The notes beneath the pieces were generated by a model, which searched no databases, had not been told where the DNA came from, and worked only from the letters and a program-made list of their open reading frames with translations. The translations under genes and the position numbers were made by a program. This document shows positions 22,729 through 34,799 of a stretch of 64,000 nucleotides of DNA, piece by piece; the first letter of the stretch is position 1, and every line of letters begins with the position of its first letter. This stretch comes from Plasmodium coatneyi (taxonomy: Eukaryota > Apicomplexa > Aconoidasida > Haemosporida > Plasmodiidae): the NCBI RefSeq assembly GCF_001680005.1, contig NC_033558.1, positions 960,501 through 1,024,500 on the forward strand, read 5' to 3'.

Positions 22729-25375
22729 TTAAGTGTCTTGTGCCGCCTCTATGGCAGATCCATTTGGGGGTGGCTCTCCCTTTCCGTGTTCCATCATGTG
22801 TGAATACCCGTTCGGTAGTGTATTATTTGGGGAAGGATCTTTCTCACCGTCTGCAGCGTTCGACCCATCTGCTGCTTTCTCTGGGTATACCCCTTTCTCA
22901 TATTCAATCGGTCCTACTGACGCACCGCTGAGAGGCTCTTCCTCCAAAACGTCATTCATAAAATCGTCCCTTTCCCCTGCTGTTGTTTCAAGGCTGTCTT
23001 TCTGTACATACATTTCGCTCATCATTTTGTGGGCACTTTTGGGGATATTGCGTCTGAACCTGGGGGAGGCCAGTCGTCTTTTTCCTACACAAGTGTGTAT
23101 ATGTGGGGGGAATAAACATGCAGTGATATGCGCACATGCACGATACAACTTTGCACCGTTACTGTAGAGTGGTTCACACATTTCCGTTTGGCTTACCCAT
23201 CAATTTTTTCATGTTGCTTTCTTGCAATATCATTTTTTTCCGCAGCTCCAATTTTTCTCCGCAAGATTCTTTGAGGAGTTTTAGCTGAAGGGGGCATGGA
23301 TAATGCAAACATGTGCATGCGTGAGTGCACTCTTTTTTCTTTGCTCTAACGGTATATGTGCGCCACGGATGCACCATTTTGACGCTCCCCCTAATCCTAC
23401 CCCGTTGGTAAAAATCGTTATAGCATCGATGATGTAGGACAGGTTATGCTCCGAGTGAATGCTCAAATTGTACTTCTCATTCTCATACGTGTACATAATA
23501 TTTGCATTGGTATTGTTTTTACTATCAACCACGATTCTCAATATATTTAACATGGGGATGTTTATGTCTCGATGAATGTTTCGCTCGATTATCGTCTCGA
23601 TGTTAATCACTTCTTCTTCTTTGCCGTCCTTGAAGCAGAGGAAGCACAGGAACCACTCCCCTGCAGGGTGTGGGGAAAAACGGCATTTCAATGTGGGCAA
23701 ATAATCGAAATTGGGCGTAGCGGGATGCAGCAAAAACAGGTTTAGCACAACCGATATATGGACAAATGCGTGCACAGTGCGACGCACCCATTATCTCCTT
23801 CGCCGACATGTACTTCGGCACGTATGCGTAAAAATCGAACACGCAGATTTCTTGTTCTAGCACGAAGCTCATCAGCATCAGTTTCTGCATCAGACTTATA
23901 TCGTTTATGTCCTACAGGAAGGGGGAAAAATAAAATGATAAAGCGAACACGTGGATGGTGTTTATGAGGTTTTTCTCTTTTTGCTAAGGGGTGGTTGCCT
24001 AGTCAGGAGTAATGAGTCTGTCACGGGCGGACATGTGAATATGTTTTCTATGGTCGTGGAAGCGGTGGGGCAAAACCCCATGTGGAGTTATCCCCTTCGC
24101 TTTCATTTTCTCCTTTTTGTTTTTTCCCCCCTGTGTACCGTGTCCGCATCTATTAGGGACAAATTCTTATCATCGTCATAGAACTCCTTGTGAATATTTT
24201 GCAGGTTAATATTCTTCTTGTTGGGACTTTTGGATTTGTTTTTCCATAGTTCGAGTCCGTCCTGTATGAACATGCACTCGTTAGGGCACGCATATTTCTG
24301 AACTGCGGTGGTGAGAAGGGGGGGAAATGGCTAACCGTAATTGTGTGTGGGTTAATTCCGTGACCATCATAACTCATGCATACGTGAGAGTACGTTTCCT
24401 CATATATGTGTGGTCACATATCTGCGGGGGGACTAACTTTTGTAAAAGGACATTTGCACTTTGCATATTTCTTGCCCATCCTTGAAGCACACGAACCTGG
24501 ACAGATTCGGGTGAAAAGGAAATGGGGGAGGTTTGTTCTACAAGGCTGTATACGGGTATACACATATATTCTGAGATGCCTAAGCATGCGCAAGCTCTGG
24601 GGTAGAGCCATCCATGAACTGACCACTCGTTTTTAGGGAAGGACTTGTTGATGACGCTCGAATTTATGTCTATGCTAATCTGTCCAATGTGGACCTTCTT
24701 CGTTAATTTGGTCGTGAACAGGTCGACTTTGAGCGTTTCATCGCACTGCCTGATTTTTATGTCCACTCGTTGGTCGATATGTATTCTGTTTTTCTTGTTG
24801 GTGGGTATTTCTGCCAGGTAGGGAAGTTAAGCAAAGGGGGTGGTTAATCAGGGGATCATTGGTGAGGAGGCTCTGTTGCGTGGCAGTGCAATTACGAAAC
24901 AGTCCCATCACGCTGAAGATGCATCCGAGGGGCACGTCCCGCTCACCCAGGGGAATCGTTCCCATTACCATCCGTTTGGAAATCATATTTGTCCGTGCTG
25001 AAAATGATGTATATATGTTTGTACTTATTTATGTTAAATATTTCGTTGATTTTTACGAGCAAGTAGAAGGTCCTGTAGTTGTGCAGCCCGCTGAAGTAGT
25101 ACATGGAGGCTGCAAAGGGGGGGAAGAAACAGTTGGTAAAGAGGTGGGCAGACGCACCGGTAGGTCGTTGCTCCGGCGGTGTAGCAATATGTCAATATGG
25201 CGATGTCCTGTTTCCATTTCCCACCGCAGGCAACTCCCTACATACCGAACGGCTCGAAGTCGCTGATGTGCGGGCAGGTCCTTTTGTAACTCTTTATGAC
25301 ATATTTTACGCATCTTTTCGATATGCTATTAAATTTGTTCTTAAAAAGGTTAAATATGAATTTTGTTCCGAACAT
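22729..25375 (-). CDS. nine-exon conserved protein with C2-like and probable PH-like domains
   Basis: Reconstructed exons: 25246-25375, 24969-25109, 24624-24810, 24438-24496, 24139-24302, 23788-23911, 23401-23660, 23197-23284 and 22729-23084. All eight junctions are GT-AG with matching phases, giving 502 residues. Residues about 44-175 look like a C2 domain: a strand with YLLVKINEIF, a central DETLKVDLF strand, a GQISIDI turn and a closing EWFVCFKDGQE strand pair. Residues about 235-360 contain a second beta-rich segment with EWFLCFLCFKDGKEEE followed by strands and a final helix, resembling a PH fold. The C-terminal 115 residues are acidic and disordered. No catalytic motif is seen. Several donors are non-consensus after GT (GTCAGT, GTTAGT, GTACAC, GTGCGT, GTAGGA), so individual boundaries could shift. 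Membrane or inner-membrane-complex association is only an inference from the domain types. Confidence 0.8.
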
Positions 25376-28300
25376 TGGCTTCTTCTTTTCCAGTTCAGGA
25401 TTTGTAGTCGTTTGCTACTTTGTGCTTATCTATTTTAGGTGGTCTTTCCGTGTGGGGGTGCACATCTGAAGGGATGTCTCTACGAAGATGACAAATAGGC
25501 GCGTAGTTGCGTGCAGACACATGTATAAATATTTTCCTCCGTGTAATTATGCATGCGTAGCTATCCTCCACCACGACTCACTCCGATGAAGGGCGCAATT
25601 CATTTTAGTAGTCTATCAGTTGGAAATGTTTTGCGAACAAATCAACTTGACTGAAAAGGAATGCCACAAAGAAGTTACACATTTGAGGGTGCCATAGACG
25701 TTTCTGTTTCTGCTTATGTTTATGTTTTTTTTTTATTATTTTTTTTCTGTGTGACTTTTTAGTTAACAGAACAGTTCTGATTCGTTATTTTGTTATTTTA
25801 TTTTTTTTGTTTTATTTTGTTTTCATTTTTTTTTCCCCATTTTGCGTGAATCTACGCCGTCATTTTTTCGCGCCATAAATGCTGCACATGCAGAATGGCA
25901 CTTCTTTAGTCACAATATTGCACCTCTTTTTTTTTCTGCTAACCGTTTTTGGATTTGTTCACCCTTGGGCGGACATATATGTGTTAATTTTTTTTCCGCC
26001 AATGTGGGTACATTTTTATATTTTTTTTTTTCGCTTTCTTAACGCTGATGAGGATTTTGCCAAAGGCGCGGTTCGACATATTCTGTCCGGGATCCCCATT
26101 GGAGGAATTTACGAAAATGTGGACAATTTTTCCGCAAAATTTGCCATCCCTCCTTTTTTACCATTTCGACGTGGCACCTTGTGTGGGGTGTCGGCTTCCA
26201 CCACGTGTCTGTAAAAAAAGACGGCTCAACCTTTTTCACAAATAGGTTAGGCGCCCAACTGTTCATGTTTTTTTCTCATTGCCTGCGTGATGCCACCTGT
26301 TCGGAAGGGAACTCCCTTATTATTGGAACATCCGACCGAAAAATTCCCCAGTGTGGCTGACTGGTTTGTGCCTGGGGTTGCCAGCTAACCGCACGGGATT
26401 CGATGCTAACTCTCAACTGGGAGGTTTCGCTAATTTGGGTGATACGGACACAATGGTGAAGCAGCGATAAGCGAAAAAGGAATAGGTACATGGGAGAAAG
26501 GTTAAATGGGGGGACAAAATCACAAGTTTTTTTTTTTTTTTTTTTTTCAATTTATTCCATTTGTCTATTCGACATATAGGGAACTTCTTACTAAAAACCT
26601 ATGCGACCTTTTTTGTAATGGGCCAATTGGGAGGGGATACCTTTGTGGCGACTCCTGCGAGTTGTGCCATATCCCAGTAAATGATGTAGACCTCACAATT
26701 CGTTGCAACTCAGGGGTGCGTCTGTGGAATATGCATTCGATCGGTTTATGTAAGGGCGTTTGTGCATGGGAACAGACCTGTAGGTGGCTCAACAAATGGC
26801 GCGATGAAGTAGGATTAACGAGTCAAAACCTGTTGGCGCTATTCTCCGCCTTTTGCACATTTGAGGATTTAGCAGTTTTGCGTGCAATTTTTGTCGTTTC
26901 TTTTGTGGGAGGAGGCCGCTTTGGCAGAAGCCGTAGAATGACACCTTCCTTAAGGAGCTAACTGATCAGCAGATGAGGTAAAAAAAAAAAAAAAACAGTA
27001 GCTATAGCAATAGCAAAATAATCACAGTAATCACCCTGAGAGGCACAAAACTTAAGAGCATTCTTTTCATTTCACCATGTGACGGTTTTATAGGCATATG
27101 AGAATACATCCCATTTGTGTTATTTTTCCTCGCGCATTCTTATATTTATTCCGGCTTTATTCATATTATCTTCCCATTTTTTAACTTTTAACTTTTTTTT
27201 TTTTTTCTCCACTCCTTTTATGTTGTTGCGCCTGAGAAGGATGATTATTTCCCAGCTATAATGACAGCGAATGTAAAAAAAAGGGGAAAAAAAAAGATAT
27301 CCGCATAGGAGGCGCCTTGCGCATAATGTAGCTGCGTAAGGAGGTATAAATATGTACATATGTTACATATGTGTTATGCCAAACTGGCACGGCATACGCT
27401 TATGCGAATGTATATGATAAACCCTGCGTATAGGTGAGAAAGGCACGAGCATATGTTTACGTCGCAGCCACCCCACAGTGGATTTGCCTACCTTGGACCG
27501 AGTCAACCAAGCGATCGTGTAAATTATTCCAAAGGCAGTAGTGCCAAAAAAAAAAAAAAAAAAAAAAAAATACTAAAAAAAAAAAAAAAAAAGCAAAGAT
27601 ACACAGCGAAAAGAAGCGCATATAAGTGTACATATATATATATGCACTTATATATGTACATAAACGTGAGCAGGAAAATCGCGTGAACAGTTCTTCCTCC
27701 AGAGAACTCCACAGATGATCCATCCGCCTGATTGGTCAAATAATTTGGCATATTTATTAGGCAATAATTTTCCACTGATTAATTTTTTTGTAGCAACACT
27801 TAGGAATATTTATTAGTAATGATAGGGGGACCATTCTTAGAAGCCAGGGAGTGAAGGAGAGAAAAAAATAAATAAAAAAGCAGCTTCACGGATGCGTTGG
27901 AGGGAGTACCTGGACGTGGCCTCTTTACATGTGATGACACAGCTGAGGGGGGAGGCTCCAGTCAGGGATAGCACTGTTCAGAAGCGCCCACCGCTGGGAA
28001 GCTCCCAGCCTGCAAAATGTTGCTTTAACGAGTCGCTTTCTCAGCAGAAGGTTTCATTCGGGCATTGCGCCTACAAACACGCACGTATTTTCGTGTGTCC
28101 CTTTTTTTTTTTGGTGGTCCCCCGTTTGCCCCATCAACCGCAGCCATTTTTTAAGAGACCGCTTGAGACTACTCCGTTGTAGTATCTGACGTAAAGGGTC
28201 TAGGCAGCACAAGGGGAAACAGATCAGGGACGGCAGAAAAGGCAAGAAAAAGAACAAGACCGCATAGGTGCCCCCAAGTTGGAGTAGTACTCCTCAGAAC

Positions 28301-28410
28301 GAATCAACTTAGCAAAAATCGAATAACAAATGATGGAAATTAGCAAAGTGATGAAGTGATAAAAAATAAAAAGTGCAAAAAATTTATACGTTAGATAGCT
28401 ACCTAACAAT
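25376..28410. promoter_or_regulatory. divergent upstream region of the C2/PH-like gene and SEC24
   Basis: Three kilobases between two divergent start codons, so it should hold both promoters. It contains T-rich stretches (25725-25835, 26527-26548), two adjacent A-runs (27546-27570 and 27575-27592) and a TATA-type imperfect inverted repeat at 27618-27660. The 151-codon frame at 26506-26961 starts in a poly-T tract and is rich in Cys and Trp with no recognisable domain; I do not call it a gene. Confidence 0.5.
27618..27660. repeat. TATA-rich overlapping inverted repeats
   Basis: Two alternative stems share the same bases: a 9-base stem pairing 27620-27628 with 27645-27653 (ATATAAGTG/CACTTATAT), and a 10-base stem pairing 27627-27636 with 27651-27660 (TGTACATATA/TATATGTACA). 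The interval is alternating AT. It lies about 750 bases upstream of the SEC24 ATG. Confidence 0.7.
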
Positions 28411-31400
28411 ATGAATAATCAAATAGAAGAAGAAGCACCTGCAGAAGTGCGCTCAGGAAGGAATAATACCGGTGACAGTGGGGTAAAGGGAAGGAGTTAT
28501 CACCCCTCTCACTATTCTCTTCAACCCCGTGGTGAGAATTTTAACGATAAATTTAAATTCGCACAAGAGGGGGAGAAAACAAATATGTCATTAAGTGCAA
28601 ACGGGAGTCAAGTCACCACGAGCAGCAGTCACAACAACAGCTGCGAAAATGCGAATATGAATAGGAACACAAGTAGTAGTTCAAAAAATGTGGGAAACGC
28701 CTACCGTGGCGAACCAACCGGAGCGTGTGAAAGGAGTAACCAACAGTCTAATGCCCCTAATGGGGATCCAGTTAACCATCTAGGGGGTCACCCCAATTTA
28801 GGTGAACCAAGTGAGAGGGCGGAGGATAATCCCCCCCACGCGCAGTACCATCATTCAGGAAGTACCAATAGGAATGACCAAATGATGGACAGCAATAAAA
28901 ATGGTCCAGTCAATGTTATATATAATTATACCAACCCAAGTGGACAACACGACAGGAATAACATTCGTAGTGACGTTCCCATGGGTGTGCATGTTCATAG
29001 TCAGCCGAATGAGGGGAATGTATACAGGACAACCACATGGCAGAGTAAACAGGGGAACAGTACAATTTCTCCTGCAAATGAGAATAACGCGGTTACTGCT
29101 CCGTGTAGTAATGATCAGCCGCTGTCTGCACAGAATGCTCAGCAGCTAAGTGCATCCAGCGCAGCAGAATCGGGGCACGTCATTCAAGCGGGTTCTAACT
29201 TAGCTAGCTACACTCGAAGTGATAACATATTGCATGGGGCAAATAACCCCCTGTGTAATACAAGTGATGCACAACGAAATGCTATGCACGTTAATTCGGT
29301 GAGAGGTGCCCCAAATGATAAAACCACTTTTGATAGGGCCAATGAAAGGACGTATCAAATCTATGGGAGTAGCCACGGCGGATCCCCCAATGCAGCATCT
29401 GCTGGTGTTCCTTCCAACAGTTTGGGCAGCCAGGCGGATAGTGGCCACGTTAGTCTGGTGCAGCAGGACGCGCGCGGCGTATGGGGCGGCGGGCCGCACA
29501 GTAATGCTACATATAGTAGTGCTGCGTATAGCAACGCTGCGTATAGCAACGCTGGGTATACTAACCCGCCATATAGTAATACTTCATATAGTAACTCTCC
29601 GTATAGTAACCCTCCATATAGCAATCCTCCATATAGTAATACCCCATATAGTAACCCCCCCTATAGTAATGCCCCCCTTAGCAGCACGAAGGAGCAGCAC
29701 AGTGTGTACCAACCCAGCGGTAATTTGCCCACCGCTAATCAACCGAATACGCAGAACTTTCATGGCGCCCACGCAAGCAACGTTGGGAACCCGTTTGGCA
29801 GTGGACCATTCGGGAGTGCGTCATATGGAGGGAGTCCTGCCACAATTGCTAACCCAAGGGGGAGTGAAAAAAGGGAAGATCATCAAGATGGTGGGACGAA
29901 CAGACAGAAGTATGAACAGTCAGATGAAGAATCAGTGGAAAGTTCAAGTTCCGAAAATTCAAGTGAAGACGAAAATGAGGTAACAGATAAAGGAGAAGAA
30001 ATATACACGCTGATAAAAAAAACGATTAATCGTATAGACATGAACAAAATACCAAGACCTATAATAAACTATCAGGAGAAAAAAAAAAAAAAAAATTTAA
30101 AAGTATTCGAAACGTGTAAGTATATTTCCCCCCCGTCGTATTATCAACCGTACATATCGATCGACACGGGGAAAGCAGACCCCAGATTTTTGAAAAGCAC
30201 CTTGTATCAGATTCCGTTATTTTCCGAGACGTTAAAGTTGTCTCAGATTCCCTTTGGAATTATAGTAAATCCTTTTGCATCCCTAAACGAGGGGGAAAAG
30301 GTAGACCAAATCGATATGAAGGATATCATTAACGATAAGGAAGAGAATGTAGAAATATTGAGGTGTCCAAAATGTCTAAGTTATTTGCATGCAACTATAT
30401 TGGAGGATATTTCTAGCACAGTACAATGTGTCTTTTGCGACACGGATTTTCTGATCAATGAAAATGTACTGTTCGATATATACCAGTATAATGAGAAGAT
30501 AGGACAGAGGGAGAGTAACCAGCATGGGAATTCTCTTTCCCCTTTGTTGAAGGGTAGTGTCGATATTATGATCCCCCCCATTTATTACCATAACGTTAAT
30601 AAGTTTAAATTGACGTATACCTCTTTGAATAAAAATATTAACCAAACGGCGTCCATGATTACGAATAAGATTATGTCTCTAACGAAGCACATTTCTAGTT
30701 CGCTAGTTGCAGGTGATTCGAAAGGGGCTAATAAACCCACAACCGCGAATGCTTTTGGTGACGCAGCGGAGGCAACTTTTTTTTCAGGTGGTTATACCAA
30801 TTATGGAGGCATGGGAGGTTACAACACGTATGAAAACCAAAGCGGTTACAACAATAATGGCGTAGTTAACAACCGAGTGGGCACTAACCCAGCCAATCAC
30901 CCCTATGGGAATGATCAGCCTATGCAAAATTTGGATAACGTGACGGACAATGCGAATCTTACCCTGCATGATATGAAAAATTTGTTATTCGAAAAAAGTG
31001 GAGAACCGGATATCACCAAAATGAGAAGAAATTCTTTGCTGGCGAAGTACCCTCAGGTAAAGAATATGTTGTCGCCATATTTTGTCTTCGTTGTGGAGTG
31101 CTCCTATAATGCCATTTATAACAACATAACGTATACCATCCTGGAGGGCATTAGATACGCCGTGCAGAATGTGAAATGCCCTCGGACGAAAATTGCCATC
31201 ATTACGTTTAACAGTTCGATTTATTTTTACCACTGCAAGAGGGGCGAGCAGGAAGGGGGGGGTAGCACCGGTCGGGGTGGTAGCAGCAAAAGTGGTAACC
31301 ACCAGGTGATCGTGATGAGCGACGTGGATGACCCGTTTCTGCCCCTTCCGCTGGAGGACCTCTTCTTCGGGTGCGTCGAAGAGATAGACAAAATTAACAC

Positions 31401-33528
31401 TTTAATAGATACGATCAAATCGGTGAGCACAACAATGCAGTCGTACGGATCCTGCGGAAACAGCGCACTGAAAGTTGCCATGGACATGCTGAAGGAGCGA
31501 AACGGGGTGGGTAGCATATGCATGTTCTACACCACGACCCCCAATTGTGGGTTAGGTTCCATTAAGGAACTGAAAAAGGACTTGCAAGAAAATTTTATGG
31601 AGGTGAAACAGAAAATATTTTACGATTCGCTACTTCTGGATTTATACGCATACAACATCAGTGTAGACATTTTCATCATTTCGTCAAATAATGTGCGTGT
31701 GTGTGTTCCGTCTCTACAATATGTTGCGCAAAACACGGGGGGCAAGATACTGTTTGTAGAAAATTTCCTATGGCAGAAGGATTACAAGGAGATATACATG
31801 AGCATAATGGACACACTAACGTCTGAAGATATTGGATACTGTTGTGAGTTGAAGTTAAGATATTCACACCACATGTCGGTGAAGAAGTTGTTCTGTTGTA
31901 ACAACAATTTTAATTCTATTATCAGTGTCGACACGATTAGGATTCCCAAGATTCGCCATGACCAGACGTTTGCCTTTTTACTCAACTACTCGGACATATC
32001 AGAGAGCAAAAAACAAATTTATTTCCAGTGCGCTTGTATGTATACCAACCTGTGGGGTGATCGCTTTGTTCGTCTTCACACGACGCACATGAATTTGACC
32101 TCGTCCCTAAGTACCGTCTTTAGGTACACCGACGCAGAGGCCTTAATGAACATCCTCATTAAGCAGCTCTGCACCAACATCCTCCATAATGATAATTACT
32201 CCAAAATCATCATCGATAATTTGGCGGCCATTTTGTTCTCCTACCGGATAAATGTAAGTGCAACTCCCGGTGGGCACATGACAAGGTGCAAGTAAATATG
32301 CGCTGCAGTCAATGGGGCCATCGTGCCGCTTACCTCATGTCACTTTTCCTCTTCCCCCTCTTCAGTGCGCCTCATCGGCCCACTCGGGCCAGCTAATCCT
32401 CCCGGACACGCTAAAGTTACTTCCGCTCTTTACCTCCTCTCTTCTAAAACACAATGTCACGAAGAAGGAAATCTTACATGACCTCAAGGTGTACAGTTTG
32501 ATAAAGCTCCTCTCCATGCCGATCATATCTTCCCTCTTGTACGTATACCCAGTAACGTATGTAATTCACATAAAGGGTAAAACGAACGAGATAGATTCGA
32601 TGGATGTGGACGACGATCTGTTTATTCCCAAAACGATACCATCCAGTGCGGAGAAAATTTACTCCAATGGGATTTACCTGCTCGATGCCTGCACCCACTT
32701 TTACCTTTACTTTGGGTTTCACTCCGACGCAAATTTCGCCAAGGAGGTGAGTACCAAAATACGTGGCCTTGTGTGGCATTATGCAAACCGCATTGCGTAG
32801 CGCCGTTAAGCAGGAGTGTACCTACTTAGGGTTTACTTAACTCCTAGCGCGCGTCGCCACACCTACACCAACCATTTGTGTATTTTGTTTATTTCCCCCT
32901 TTTTGAAGATTGTTGGAGACACCCCGACGGAGAAAAACGCCCATGAACTGAACCTGACGGATACCCACAACGCACGTGAGTGTTAAAGTTTGATGAGCGC
33001 GACAAAATTGGTGAACCGCTCACGAGAGGAGTGCAAGAAGGATTTCATTTTTACCCGTCTTCCCTTTTTCTCTATTACGTCATCCTATGCTATGTTTGCT
33101 TTATTTATTTTATTTCATTTTATTTTTGCCCGGCTTTTGCAGAAAAAGTTCAGCGTATCATTAAGAACCTGACCAGGTTTCATCACTTCGACAAGTATGT
33201 CCCCCTGGTGATGGTTGCCCCCAAGTAAGTTCGACTCTAAATGGGATAAGCGGAATGGAGTGACTTCGAGGAACGAAACTGATCCCGTGGTGCGATGATA
33301 CTTAACATGGAATGGGAAGCCACCATCACCCCCAAAAGGATGCACATATCCGTGCATAAAAATTAAAGCGTAAACGTAATTGCAAACTTTACACCCACTT
33401 GTAGGTCCAACCTTGAGGAACACCTCATATCTTTGTGCGTTGAAGACAAAGCCGACAAGGAATACAGCTACGTGAACTTCTTATGTTTTATTCACAAATT
33501 GGTTCACAAAAGGATTGATGAGTCGTGA
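28411..33528 (+). CDS. COPII coat cargo-selection subunit SEC24
   Basis: SEC24 pairs with SEC23 and selects cargo for ER-to-Golgi vesicles. Five exons: 28411-32253, 32366-32746, 32909-32975, 33143-33224 and 33405-33528; phases agree at every junction and the product is 1498 residues. The first 540 residues are a Ser/Asn/Gln/Gly-rich disordered region including a pentapeptide array. The conserved part follows: a zinc finger with C652, C655, C673 and C676, a trunk domain (from about 890) with PYFVFVVECSYNAIYN, then beta-sandwich and helical domains, and exon 2 with the family-typical CASSAHSGQLILPDTLKLLP. The C-terminal gelsolin-like part is spread over the short 3' exons. The exon 1 frame crosses a 17-A run (30079-30095) just before the core. 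P. falciparum has two SEC24 genes; by position this should be the one on chromosome 4, often called SEC24B. Confidence 0.95.
29506..29670 (+). repeat. 15 bp / PPYSN pentapeptide array in SEC24
   Basis: Eleven consecutive 15-base units (residues 366-420) encode variants of PPYSN: ATYSS, AAYSN, AAYSN, AGYTN, PPYSN, TSYSN, SPYSN, PPYSN, PPYSN, TPYSN, PPYSN, with a decayed twelfth unit, APLSS, beyond. Tyr and Ser are kept in every unit, while the first two positions vary. The array is in the disordered N-terminal extension, outside the conserved COPII core. Confidence 0.93.
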
Positions 33529-34295
33529 TGGTTCGCGAGTAGGCAGTTTATTCAGACATATGCAGCATCTCCAGAGGACGCTTTGATTTTCCGCCCTTCG
33601 GACCACCACACCAACCGGCTATTTGATGCGCTCCAAGAGGCACGTGCTAGCGCCGCGTTTGTACTGCTTATGTTTCTCTTACATTCCTCGTATATTCGGA
33701 TTTGTGCCCATTTGAAACGCCTCCCATACGCGGACGCACGGCCAGTATTTAGATGCTCAAGCTGCGAGCATGTATGCATGAGCAGTCCCCCCCACTATAT
33801 ATTCGTTTTAATTTCGCCCTTTTTAATCCCCACCGGAAAATTTGTTTACTAATTTTCGCCTTTTTAAATATTCCTGTGATTTGTGAAGAAAATTGAACGC
33901 ATCGCGTATGTGCGTGTGCGCATAAGCGCCCGTTTTACATGCGCATGTGAACATGCATACAAACGTGCACATATATATGCATATACGCACGTATGTATGT
34001 ATGTCCTTATTAAGCCCATAACATTACCCCTCCCCTATGTATGATAAATTAAAAATTTTGTGAAGTATTGGAAAACTGATCCTGCGTGACGAACGACATA
34101 TTATTAGAGTGCCCAGAAAAGGGCGATGTCCGTACGAAACGCAGTTTGCAGCGTGGTTGTGTTTAATTTTAAGCAAGTAGGACAACTAAGGTGAACACAA
34201 CGCTGGGGTGAAAAAGGCGAATACTTGCAGATGGAATGAATGAACGGTTATTTATATTGCTGCCCAACTTTCTTCTTCCGGTTCCACTTTTTTTT

Positions 34296-34326
<31 letters not shown>

Positions 34327-34799
34327 CCAAATTGTTGAGTTGTTCTGGGAAAATACATCGGTTCGTGAAAAAACGGTAAAAACTAACCTACCACCCACAG
34401 CAACATCAACTTCTCGAATAAGCAAAACAACCTATTTATTTTAAAACAAACTTTACTACTTTGCTAAAAAAGGAATGGAACTCCTTAAACAGAACAGGCG
34501 AAACGGATGAAAAATTGTATTTTTTCATTTTTCCAGCTAGCCAAAAAAAAAGCGCTGAAAAAAAAAAAAAAAAACAGCCATAATGCAGCAAAAATAAAAC
34601 ACAACTGGGAACACTTCAGCGAAGAGGAGAAAGAACTTTCCATACAATTGGCAAATCTTGAGAATAAATATCTGTGCCCTGGGCGGTCCAAATATGAAGT
34701 AAGAATTTGCAAAGTAGGAGTGAGAAAATACAGGTTTAACTATGCAGGTCGGTTTTCCCGTCCCTCGAATAAGTGAAAACAGGCCAATTATAGGAAAAA
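33529..34799. other. intergenic region SEC24 to helicase
   Basis: 1.27 kb between two head-to-tail genes. It holds alternating ATGT/CATA simple sequence around 33940-34005 and a 28-T run at 34299-34326. An 89-codon frame at 34507-34776 ends 23 bases before the helicase ATG; it starts next to a poly-A tract and is treated as leader sequence, not a gene. Confidence 0.55.

Noticed and set aside
26506..26961. 151-codon frame upstream of SEC24
   Set aside because: Begins in a poly-T tract, is unusually rich in Cys and Trp, and has no recognisable features.
34507..34776. 89-codon frame just before the helicase
   Set aside because: Starts beside a poly-A tract, ends before the helicase ATG with an intervening stop, and shows no link by splicing.
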